Assembly (NCBI GenBank): GCA_017444065.1
Contig: JAFSXJ010000074.1
Span: 1 to 64,000, forward strand
Direction of reading: 5' to 3'
DNA from: Paludibacteraceae bacterium
GTDB lineage: Bacteria; Bacteroidota; Bacteroidia; Bacteroidales; Paludibacteraceae
DNA: 64,000 bases
The notes below the pieces were generated by a model. It made no database searches. It was not told the DNA's origin and was given only the letters and a program-made list of their open reading frames with translations. Shown here in pieces: positions 45,758 to 53,200 of the stretch (its first letter is position 1; every line of letters begins with the position of its first letter). The position numbers and the translations under genes were made by a program.

Positions 45758-46627
45758 ATGCCACAGACACGGAGAATACAAGTAAAAGACACCACTATCA
45801 ATGTGTTACTTAATCTGAATCAAAACGACTATATCTGCCTAACAGATATGACAAAGCGTTTTGAAGAAGGATCACGCTTGATTGAAAAGTGGTTGAACAA
45901 CAAGAGCACGATAGACTTCCTTGGTGTTTGGGAACAGTTGAACAACCCTGATTTTAAAACCCCCGAATTCGGGGGAATTAGAATGGAGGCCGGCAGTAAT
46001 CGTTTCTATATTTCCGTGAATAGGTTTATAGAAAGGACAAATGCGATAGGACTCTTTGCTAAAGCAGGGCGCTATGGCGGAACCTATGCACACAAAGATA
46101 TTGCATATCATTTTGGAATGTGGTTGTCACCGGAATTTAACTTACTGGTGGTAAAAGAGTTCCAGCGTTTGGTAGAAGCGGAGAATAATCCGTTAATGTT
46201 GCAATGGGATATTAAACGTATCTTGTCAAAGACGAACTATCAATTACACACAGATTCCATTAAGGCAAACATCATACCTCAATTGTCCATAGAAAAAGCA
46301 AAGGAATATTTGGTATATGCTTCCGAAGCAGATATGTTAAATATGGCCTTATTTGGTTGTAGGGCAAAGGATTGGGAAGAGCATAATCCCGAATTAACAA
46401 GCAAAGGATTAAACCTTCGTGATACAGCCTCCATAAATCAATTGATTGTCCTCTCAAACATGGAGGTGGTAAATGCTGAGTTAATAAAACGGGGAATGGA
46501 TCGCACTAATCGTTATTTATTTTTGCAACAAATGGCAAAAGATGAGTTAGTCTCTTTAAACAAGACTAATGTGGAACAACAATTTAAACGATTAGCTACA
46601 AAATATCCACCCGCAATTGACAAATAA
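45758..46627 (+). CDS. KilA-N domain protein
   Basis: A 289-residue protein. The N-terminal about 115 residues carry the KilA-N fold: YICLTDMTKRFEEGSRLIEKWL, TPEFGGI, FYISVNRFIERTNAIGLFAKAGRYGGTYAHKDIAYHFGMWLSP split over that region, LLVVKEFQRL. KilA-N is a DNA-binding domain of phage and large DNA virus regulators and of bacterial accessory genes. The C-terminal helical part (KAKEYLVYASEADMLNMALF and on) matches Bacteroidales relatives of unknown role. AT-rich, between stubs R1 and R2; may share the Abi promoter. Confidence 0.88.
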   Translation: MPQTRRIQVKDTTINVLLNLNQNDYICLTDMTKRFEEGSRLIEKWLNNKSTIDFLGVWEQLNNPDFKTPEFGGIRMEAGSNRFYISVNRFIERTNAIGLFAKAGRYGGTYAHKDIAYHFGMWLSPEFNLLVVKEFQRLVEAENNPLMLQWDIKRILSKTNYQLHTDSIKANIIPQLSIEKAKEYLVYASEADMLNMALFGCRAKDWEEHNPELTSKGLNLRDTASINQLIVLSNMEVVNAELIKRGMDRTNRYLFLQQMAKDELVSLNKTNVEQQFKRLATKYPPAIDK

Positions 46628-46658
46628 ATACGAATAACATAAAATACAAATATACATT

Positions 46659-46766
46659 ATGAAAAACTTCAATTTTAATTTCAAATCAATCGTACTGAGT
46701 GAAGCACGGTGGTTGTTAACCTAAATCACCATGCTCACCCTCGGCGTGGGACAGATATGGGGATAG
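46659..46766 (+). pseudogene. Signal-peptide stub R2 of a giant secreted protein
   Basis: From ATG 46659 the frame reads MKNFNFNFKSIVLSEARWLL, T, one internal TAA, then ITMLTLGVGQIWG and TAG at 46764. This is a whole signal peptide with one nonsense codon and a stop at the cleavage site. It runs directly into promoter cassette B. The 46628-46993 gap holds nothing else coding. Confidence 0.75.
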
Positions 46767-46799
46767 AGCATTCGGACAGAAAAACCTAAATTTTTACCG

Positions 46800-46930
46800 A
46801 CCTGGACCACCCGAAAACCGCCATTTTGGCGAAAAAACGACATTTTTCTTACAAATTTTGGCATTTGATTTGCAAATGTCGATTATTTTTTGTACCTTTG
46901 TGCCCGACTTTCTATAGGCGTAGGCGTACG
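46800..46930 (+). repeat. Promoter-leader cassette, copy B
   Basis: Shares the first half of copies A and C, including the inverted repeat and the promoter TTG (46870-46872), a 20-nt spacer and TACCTTTG (46893-46900). The leader differs and has the palindrome CGTATGCGCATACG. It precedes the antitoxin gene at 46994. Confidence 0.8.
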
Positions 46931-46993
46931 TATGCGCATACGCGGGAGATGAGCCGAGCAATGAAATGAATACAACTAAAACAACCCAACAAT

Positions 46994-47242
46994 ATGAGTA
47001 CAATGCAAGCTATAGCAAGTAGCCGTTTCTTAACAGCGATGGGACCTATGATTAAAGACGAGGCCAAGATGTCTGTCGTTATTGACTACATCACATCACT
47101 ACGCAAACAAGAGACGCCTTGTCAATTCACAGAAGCAGAGATTTGTGCCTTTGCGGACAAAGCAGAACAAGAATATGCTACCGGAACAGGAATGACAAGC
47201 CACGCTGACTTATTAAACGAAATTGCTACATGGCACAAATAA
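46994..47242 (+). CDS. Antitoxin of a RelE/ParE-type module
   Basis: An 82-residue protein, mostly helical (SSRFLTAMGPMIKDEAKMSV, EAEICAFADKAEQEYATG). No named DNA-binding motif is clear. It is called by position: its end overlaps the toxin gene by 13 nt and small first genes of such pairs are antitoxins. Likely binds the toxin and represses promoter B. Confidence 0.65.
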   Translation: MSTMQAIASSRFLTAMGPMIKDEAKMSVVIDYITSLRKQETPCQFTEAEICAFADKAEQEYATGTGMTSHADLLNEIATWHK

Positions 47243-47556
47243 TTTGGCACGATAGTGCAAAGGAGCATTTGGCGGACATTTTTACCTATTACATGGATAA
47301 TGTCTCGCAACAGGTTGCTTACTCTTTTCTGCATAGCATTTTGACCGGCGTGGAGTCATTGGCTAACATGCCGCGCAAAGGTGCAAGGGAACTGCTTCTG
47401 GCAAATCGCAAATATGAGTACCGCCATCTTGTTATCCGCCGCAACTACAAAATTATATACTTTATTGACAACGAAGAGTGCCACATCGTGGCTATATGGG
47501 ACACACGCCAAAAGCCGACTACCCTAATCGCCAAAGTAACACCGTCCAAACAATAA
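47230..47556 (+). CDS. RelE/ParE-family toxin
   Basis: A 108-residue protein of the ParE/RelE plasmid-stabilisation type: WHDSAKEHLADIFTYYMDN, then LANMPRKGARELL, YEYRHLVIRRNYKIIYFID and VAIWDTRQKPTTL, the standard order of helices and strands with the Arg/Tyr-rich core. It would inhibit gyrase (ParE) or cut ribosomal mRNA (RelE); the two cannot be told apart here. Overlaps its antitoxin gene. Confidence 0.88.
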   Translation: MAQIIWHDSAKEHLADIFTYYMDNVSQQVAYSFLHSILTGVESLANMPRKGARELLLANRKYEYRHLVIRRNYKIIYFIDNEECHIVAIWDTRQKPTTLIAKVTPSKQ

Positions 47557-47712
47557 CCACTCTTGACATAACATCGACATAACCTCGACTCGATTGTGTC
47601 TCGATTGTCAATCTCGGTCGACTTAGGCTCCCCGCCCGTCTTCCTTTTCGAAGACAAAAGTCAATTGTCTTCTCCACATTAGTCTGATTTGGATGAGTGC
47701 AGAGTAGAACCA

Positions 47713-47765
47713 AAATGCAAAAGTGCAAATAGTGCAAAGCAAAAAATGAATCAAAAAAGAAAATC
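47713..47765 (+). pseudogene. Remnant of the 3' end of an ORF6N gene
   Basis: AAAGTGCA-type words and GCAAAGCAAAAAATGAA repeat the tail of the ORF6N gene (48650-48690), here with a stop inside. The 47557-47992 gap otherwise holds short AT-rich repeats, a MKNF stub and a repeated 13-mer. Confidence 0.55.
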
Positions 47766-47800
47766 AATAAAGAATAATATAATCATAAAATCACAATAAA

Positions 47801-47902
47801 ATGAAAAACTTTAGTTTATTAAATCAACGTGTGGAGAGAGTGCGTGAGGCACAGGGCTCCGCACATGTACAGCTCGACAAAGCCCCGATAACGGCTGCAT
47901 AA
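47801..47902 (+). pseudogene. Truncated MKNF start of a secreted-protein gene
   Basis: ATGAAAAACTTTAG opens a 33-codon frame MKNFSLLNQRVERV... with no hydrophobic core. The first codons match stubs R2 and R3, so it looks like the first bases of the same kind of gene joined to unrelated DNA. The 13-mer AACGGCTGCATAA at its end is repeated at 47912. Confidence 0.45.
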
Positions 47903-47992
47903 CGGACGCACAACGGCTGCATAAGGGAAAGACGTGGGGAATGTAAGATTTGAGTTTTTCATCAAACAATAAACAAGACACAAACAAGAACA

Positions 47993-48697
47993 ATGAGCAA
48001 AAAGAACGACATACAACAACCTTTGGCAGTTCAAGCGATAGATCCGCAGCAAATACAGCAGATGATTCACTTCATCCGCGGCGAACGGGTTATTCTTGAC
48101 CGAGACTTAGCTATATTGTACGGAGTAGAGACAAAAAACCTCAAGCGCCAAGTAAAACGTAATATAGCCCGTTTCCCCGCCGATTTCATGATCGAGCTGA
48201 CGCGTGAAGAATACAATTCTTTAAGGTGCCAAAATGGCACCATAGAGAATGGTCGCGGCGAACACAGCAAATACCTGCCATATGCCTTTACTGAGAATGG
48301 AGTTGCAATGCTAAGTAGTGTACTTACATCAGAGGTGGCTGTGCAGATAAATATTCAAATAATGCGCGCATTCACCTTGACGCGTAAAGCACTTACAGCT
48401 ATATCACAAACGGAATTGAGACAAGAGAAATTGGAGCGCAAAGTGGAGCAACTGGCATGTTACATGGAGGACATACTCCGCGACCAAAGTGATATAAACA
48501 AAGAAGTGCAGGCACAGATGGACGCAATCTGTGAGTCTCTGGAGAAATTGGCGGACAAAGTCGTGGATTTGGCTGAGATTAAAAACGAGCCCAGGAATCC
48601 TATCGGCTATGAGGCGATTGATGAACAACGCGAAGCAAAGAAATACCCAAAGTGCAAAAGTGCAGAAAGTGCAAAGCAAAAAATGAAGCAAAAATAA
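47993..48697 (+). CDS. ORF6N domain protein
   Basis: A 234-residue protein. Residues about 22-105 are the ORF6N domain: FIRGERVILDRDLAILYGVETK, NLKRQVKRNIARFPADFMIELT, YAFTENGVAMLSSVL split over that range. ORF6N is found in phage antirepressors and in many Bacteroidetes accessory genes. A coiled-coil tail follows (about 130-190), then a Lys-rich end KSAESAKQKMKQK. Likely DNA-binding regulator; the target is unknown. No strong promoter box is seen directly before it. Confidence 0.9.
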   Translation: MSKKNDIQQPLAVQAIDPQQIQQMIHFIRGERVILDRDLAILYGVETKNLKRQVKRNIARFPADFMIELTREEYNSLRCQNGTIENGRGEHSKYLPYAFTENGVAMLSSVLTSEVAVQINIQIMRAFTLTRKALTAISQTELRQEKLERKVEQLACYMEDILRDQSDINKEVQAQMDAICESLEKLADKVVDLAEIKNEPRNPIGYEAIDEQREAKKYPKCKSAESAKQKMKQK

Positions 48698-48786
48698 CTT
48701 AATCTATCGGAAACGGATCGACTCTGGAGCGAATGTGGATCGAAAGTGGATTGAAAATGAATCAAAAAAGATAAAGAAATCATTAA

Positions 48787-48822
48787 CTAGTCAACTAGAC
48801 AACTAGAAGACTAGACAACTAG
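48787..48822. repeat. CTAG-N4 array, 5 units
   Basis: CTAG at 48787, 48795, 48803, 48811 and 48819, exactly every 8 bp, with spacers tcaa, acaa, aaga, acaa. It lies 22 bp before the four-helix-bundle gene. Confidence 0.9.
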
Positions 48823-48844
48823 CAACAAAAAAACAACACAACCC

Positions 48845-49405
48845 ATGACACCGCTGAACGAGAACGGATTCTTGCAATACCCGGGCGATTATAGGCAGTT
48901 GCTGTTCTACAAGAAAGCAATCATCCTATATGATATGACCTATTGGTATCAAGCAAATAATCTGTATCGGGGCGACAGGACGAAGGATCAAATGGAACAA
49001 GCTGCCCGCAGTGGAAAACAGAATGTAGTGGAAGGCAAGGCGGATGGGATGACGAGCAAGGAGATGGAAATCAAGCTGTTGAACACAGCGCGAGGAAGTC
49101 TGCTGGAGTTGATGGAGGATTATGAAGACCAGTTGCGCTCGCGTCGATTGGAACAGTGGGGCAAAGGGCATCCGCGATATGAAAAGATGGTGCAGTATTG
49201 TTATCGTCACCATGAGTTAAAAGATTATCTGCCGTACTATGATAAATGGAGCATCGAGGAGTTTTGCAACGTAGCGCTGACACTCATCCATCAGGCAGAT
49301 AGAGGGCTAATGACATATTTGCGAACGGTAGAGAAAACCTTCCTCGAAGAAGGCGGCCTCAAAGAGCAGATGTCCGCAGCCAGAAGAAGAGTTAGAGGAT
49401 ACTAG
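48845..49405 (+). CDS. Four-helix-bundle suffix domain protein (S23/IVP-like)
   Basis: A 186-residue protein. The core RSGKQNVVEGKADGMTSKE, then NTARGSLLELMEDYEDQL matches the four-helix-bundle family first seen as intervening-sequence proteins of 23S rRNA genes, in the longer Bacteroidetes form with a C-terminal suffix (ALTLIHQADRGLMTYLRTV). The family includes nucleic-acid-binding Avd-like bundles of retroelements, but no reverse transcriptase is near. CTAG-N4 arrays lie on both sides; the second overlaps the stop codon. Function unknown. Confidence 0.85.
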   Translation: MTPLNENGFLQYPGDYRQLLFYKKAIILYDMTYWYQANNLYRGDRTKDQMEQAARSGKQNVVEGKADGMTSKEMEIKLLNTARGSLLELMEDYEDQLRSRRLEQWGKGHPRYEKMVQYCYRHHELKDYLPYYDKWSIEEFCNVALTLIHQADRGLMTYLRTVEKTFLEEGGLKEQMSAARRRVRGY

Positions 49406-49437
49406 ACAACTAGAAGTCTAGTCAACTAGACAACTAG
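49402..49437. repeat. CTAG-N4 array, 5 units
   Basis: CTAG at 49402, 49410, 49418, 49426 and 49434, spacers acaa, aagt, tcaa, acaa. The first CTAG contains the stop codon of the four-helix-bundle gene. Confidence 0.9.
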
Positions 49438-49479
49438 CAAATAAACCACGAATAATATTAACATCAAAAATACAAAACA

Positions 49480-49638
49480 ATGAAAAACAAATTTAAATGG
49501 TCTTTTGGAGCTGGGTGTAGCCCAAATCAGACTAACGACACACAATTGAGAGAGTATCGAATCGGTGGCATTCCCTACCTGTTCCGTACTCTAACCCTAC
49601 TCATAACCCTCCTTACTCTCGGTGTGGGACAGATGTGA
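49480..49638 (+). pseudogene. Signal-peptide stub R3 of a giant secreted protein
   Basis: A 52-codon frame starting MKNKFKWSFGAGC and ending TLTLLITLLTLGVGQM, then TGA where the others have TGG (Trp). It therefore stops at the expected cleavage site. The following GGATAGAGCATTCGGACAG is shared with stub R2. It leads directly into cassette C. Confidence 0.75.
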
Positions 49639-49679
49639 GGATAGAGCATTCGGACAGAAAAACCTAAATTTTTACCGAC

Positions 49680-49914
49680 CTGAACCACACGAAAATCGCC
49701 ATTTTGGCGAAAAAACGACATTTTTCTTGCAGAAAACGGCATTTGATTTGCAAATGTCGATTTTTTTTTGTAACTTTGCGCCCGACTTTTTATGGCGTGA
49801 GCGTAGGCGTATGTATGTGCGTATATGAGGCGCTTACTCCCGACAATGGTTCGAGAACGGACCGACAACGGATACCCTACGGCTCGAGAACGGACCTATT
49901 AAGTTCAACAAAAA
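49680..49914 (+). repeat. Promoter-leader cassette, copy C
   Basis: Nearly identical to copy A over its whole length. Promoter TTG (49748-49750), a 20-nt spacer with a run of 9 T, TAACTTTG (49771-49778). The leader stem is kept by a G-U pair where copy A has G-C. It precedes the HigB-like toxin gene. The 49439-49919 gap holds only stub R3 and this cassette. Confidence 0.85.
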
Positions 49915-49919
49915 AGGTT

Positions 49920-50264
49920 ATGGAAAGCATTAGAAGGATTATATTCTACAAAGACTATTTTACCAAGTTCTATGTTGAGCAGGCAGAGGATGTGCGAAAG
50001 AAGATAAATCAAGTGCTGATGTTCATCCAAAGCCAACAACGTGTACCGGCAAAGTTCTTGAAGCATATTGAGTCAACAGCGGGTTTGTACGAGATACGGG
50101 TTGAGTTGGCAGGCAACATTTACCGAATATTCTGTTGTTTTGACGAGGGGCAGTTGGTGGTTTTGTTCAATGCTTTTCAGAAGAAGGCACAAAAGACACC
50201 ACAAACAGAGATAAGCAAAGCACTCAAAATAATGAACGAATATTTTAAAAACAAACAAATATGA
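49920..50264 (+). CDS. HigB-like RelE-superfamily toxin
   Basis: A 114-residue protein; start at ATG 49920, just after cassette C (an earlier in-frame ATG at 49704 would read through the promoter). Features: IIFYKDYFTKFYVEQAEDVRKK, then VPAKFLKHIES, LYEIRVELAGNIYRIFCCFD and VVLFNAFQKKAQKTP, the phage-derived Gp49-like HigB type. It would cut mRNA on the ribosome. Its stop overlaps the start of the antitoxin gene as ATGA, so the pair is translationally coupled. Confidence 0.9.
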   Translation: MESIRRIIFYKDYFTKFYVEQAEDVRKKINQVLMFIQSQQRVPAKFLKHIESTAGLYEIRVELAGNIYRIFCCFDEGQLVVLFNAFQKKAQKTPQTEISKALKIMNEYFKNKQI

Positions 50265-53200
50265 AAACACAAACAAGAAAACAAATCATGAATTGTTCGG
50301 ATTTCAATCAGTTACTGAACGCGGAGTACGGCAAGCGCGGCACTCGGTCTCGTGAGCAGTTTGAGGCAGAGGCTGAAGCGTTTGTCCTCGGCGAATTAGT
50401 CCGTCAGGAGCGCGAGACAGCCGGCTTGACCCGACAGCAATTAGCGGAACAATCAGGTTGTACCAAGACAACTATCTCTCGCTTGGAGCAAGGTCACTCG
50501 AACGTATCTCTGAATTCCGTCTTCCATATCTTTGCAGGTATGGGTAAAAAAGTAGCCATTTCGCTCCTGACTACCCTTCTCCTCCTCACCCTCGGCGCGG
50601 GACAGATGTGGGCGGATAACCTTGATTTTAGTGGAAATTCCTACATTTTCATCAAAAATATTAAGCCTACAGGTTGGGAGTGGACTTCTCCTTTCATACA
50701 AGGTGCTTTTAGTGAAAAAGATTATCTCTACGTATGGGGAAATAACGATGCTACAGGATATACAGGGAACGCAGTTTTAGTAGAAGGAAGTGCTAATACA
50801 GAAAATGCTGTATATGCTGTCAAAATGCCCAGTGGCAATTATTGGGGATTAATATTAGCACGTGGCGAAAATATTAACATTTCTTCACCTTGGAATAAAA
50901 CAGGAGACATGTATTTCACCTCCAGAAACAACTATTTACAGTCTTACGGTAACTACGGTCAATCTTGGTCAACTTATGTTCCCACTTCCACCGCATCATT
51001 GGCAGCAAGCAGTACTTCTATTACTACTGTGCAGACTTCAACATTGACACCATCATTGTCGTCAAACTCGACATACAACGAGATAAAATCCACCTCTTAT
51101 AGCGTTACTACCAATCCCGGTAGTGCTGGGTCTGTTACATCCGCAGGTGTATTCTCAGCTACCGCGGCTGGTACCTATAAAGTAACAGCTACCGTGACAT
51201 ATAATGCTAAAGATTTCTCTAGCATTACAAAGACGGCTACTGCCACAGAAACAATAACTGTTACAGCCGCAGCAGAAACGACCTATAGTGTAACCTTCAA
51301 TGCGGGCGCGAACGGCTCTATCTCTGCAAAAGGGACTGCAATTTCAGCAGGAAATAATTCCGTTGTTGCTATTGGTGCGACCGCACGTCCATTAACAGCA
51401 ACGCCTTCAAGCGGTTATCGCTTTACAGGATGGGAAAAGACGGGTAGTGTAACCATCGCTGATGCTTCAAGTGACAACACTACCGTCTCCGCCACGGGAA
51501 CTGGTACTGTTACAGCGACTTGGGCTGCCAAGACCCCTGTTCGTCTGTACTACAGCAACCCGAATAACTGGGCGACCGTATATGCATATGTGTATGACGC
51601 ATCGAACACAAGCGACATAAATGCCGAATGGCACGGAGTGGACATTACTTCAAATACATATGTTTATAACTGCAACACGTATTACTACTACGAGTATTAC
51701 AAGGAAGACCACCCTGACTGGGATGTCATCATCTTCAACGATAACGACGTCAACCAGACCGCTGACCTCACATTCAGCAACACGACGAACAACGGGCAAT
51801 ATACCGCAGGCACTGCCGATGACTGGACCTCATCGCCGACTGTCAAATGGGCATTGAAAGGCTCGTGGGACGATTGGGATGACGCTTCTGATCTTACTTG
51901 CGCAAGTGCCACATCCGGATATGCGGAACTGGATTTAGACGCCAATAGGGATTACTCATTCAAGTTCGTTGACCAATTCTCAGACACTTGGTATGGTGTC
52001 ACCTCTGCTACAAACATCACCTATTCCAACAAGGCTACGGCTCAGACGATGAGCAACACCGCTGGCGGCAGTGGCAACCAGACCATTACTACAGCCGGTG
52101 CGGGAACATACCGTTTCACATGGGACATCACCAACAAGAAAGTGACGGTAACTTATCCGACCTCGTACACAGTAACTTTGGATGTCGGAACAGTAAAAGG
52201 AAATAGTAGGACACCTGCGATATACGTCGGGACAGTCGCTGATGTAAATAAAATAAGTAGCGGTTCTTATGTTGCCAACGGTTCAAAAGTCATTTTCTGG
52301 ATAGCCAACTCTGCAGAAACTGCTCCGAAAGCTGGATATGAATGGTGGGGTTTTTATGATAATGCTGCGGGATCTGATCCAACCAAATATACGAATGCAA
52401 ATGTATCAACATATACAGTGAATTCAATTTCTTCCAATATGAGCGTTTATGCTGTGTTTGGAGAAATTGATTACTACATCACGCCGTATATTAATGGTCA
52501 GGGAACAGTAACCCCGGCTGATGGGCAAAACGGACATATAGCGACGCCAGTTAGTTTCACAGCATCTGCCGGCACCGGTTACATGTTCAGCAGTTGGGAG
52601 GAACGTGGAGGTAGTGCATTGACCATCGAGTCAACGACCAGCGCGACTACGGATGTGAATGCTTCCGCAGCAGGTACTTTGCAGGCGAACTTTGTTCCGC
52701 GATGGTCGGTATTGGGTACACCGAGTGATCCGTTTGGCGGATGGGATGCATATAGCACAAATCTCTTTACCGGTTATACCACGGTAAGCACCAAAGATGT
52801 AGGCTACAAGAGTGTAACCCTTGCGGCAAACACCACGTACGAAATAAAGGTATATGACCGACAGACATCCACTTTGTATGGTGGTTCGGCTAATCAGGAT
52901 ATTTATTATGCCAATGGCGGAACAGAATATTCCATCGCAACAACCGGTGTCAGCGCAAAGAGCGTATTCATCCACTCTGCCGCAGCCGGTTCGTACACGC
53001 TGGACTGGAACCTGACGGACAAGAAGATTGCCGTTGAGTATCCTACCTCATGGTACATTACGAGCGGACAGAAGACGACCGGACAGGAAGATGAGGATGG
53101 CGGTTCGTTCACGGCAGTGGATGGTTCGAGCAATAATGTGAAGGGCGGCAAGTTCGTTGCGAACAGCGCAAGCGTCACCTTCACCGCCAGTCCGAACACG

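Noticed and set aside
48845..49405. Diversity-generating retroelement, because Avd proteins are four-helix bundles.
   Set aside because: No reverse transcriptase and no template or variable repeat pair were found nearby.
49704..49919. An earlier start for the HigB-like toxin that would add 72 residues.
   Set aside because: The extra part would be encoded by the promoter cassette itself; the ATG at 49920 gives the normal family N-terminus.
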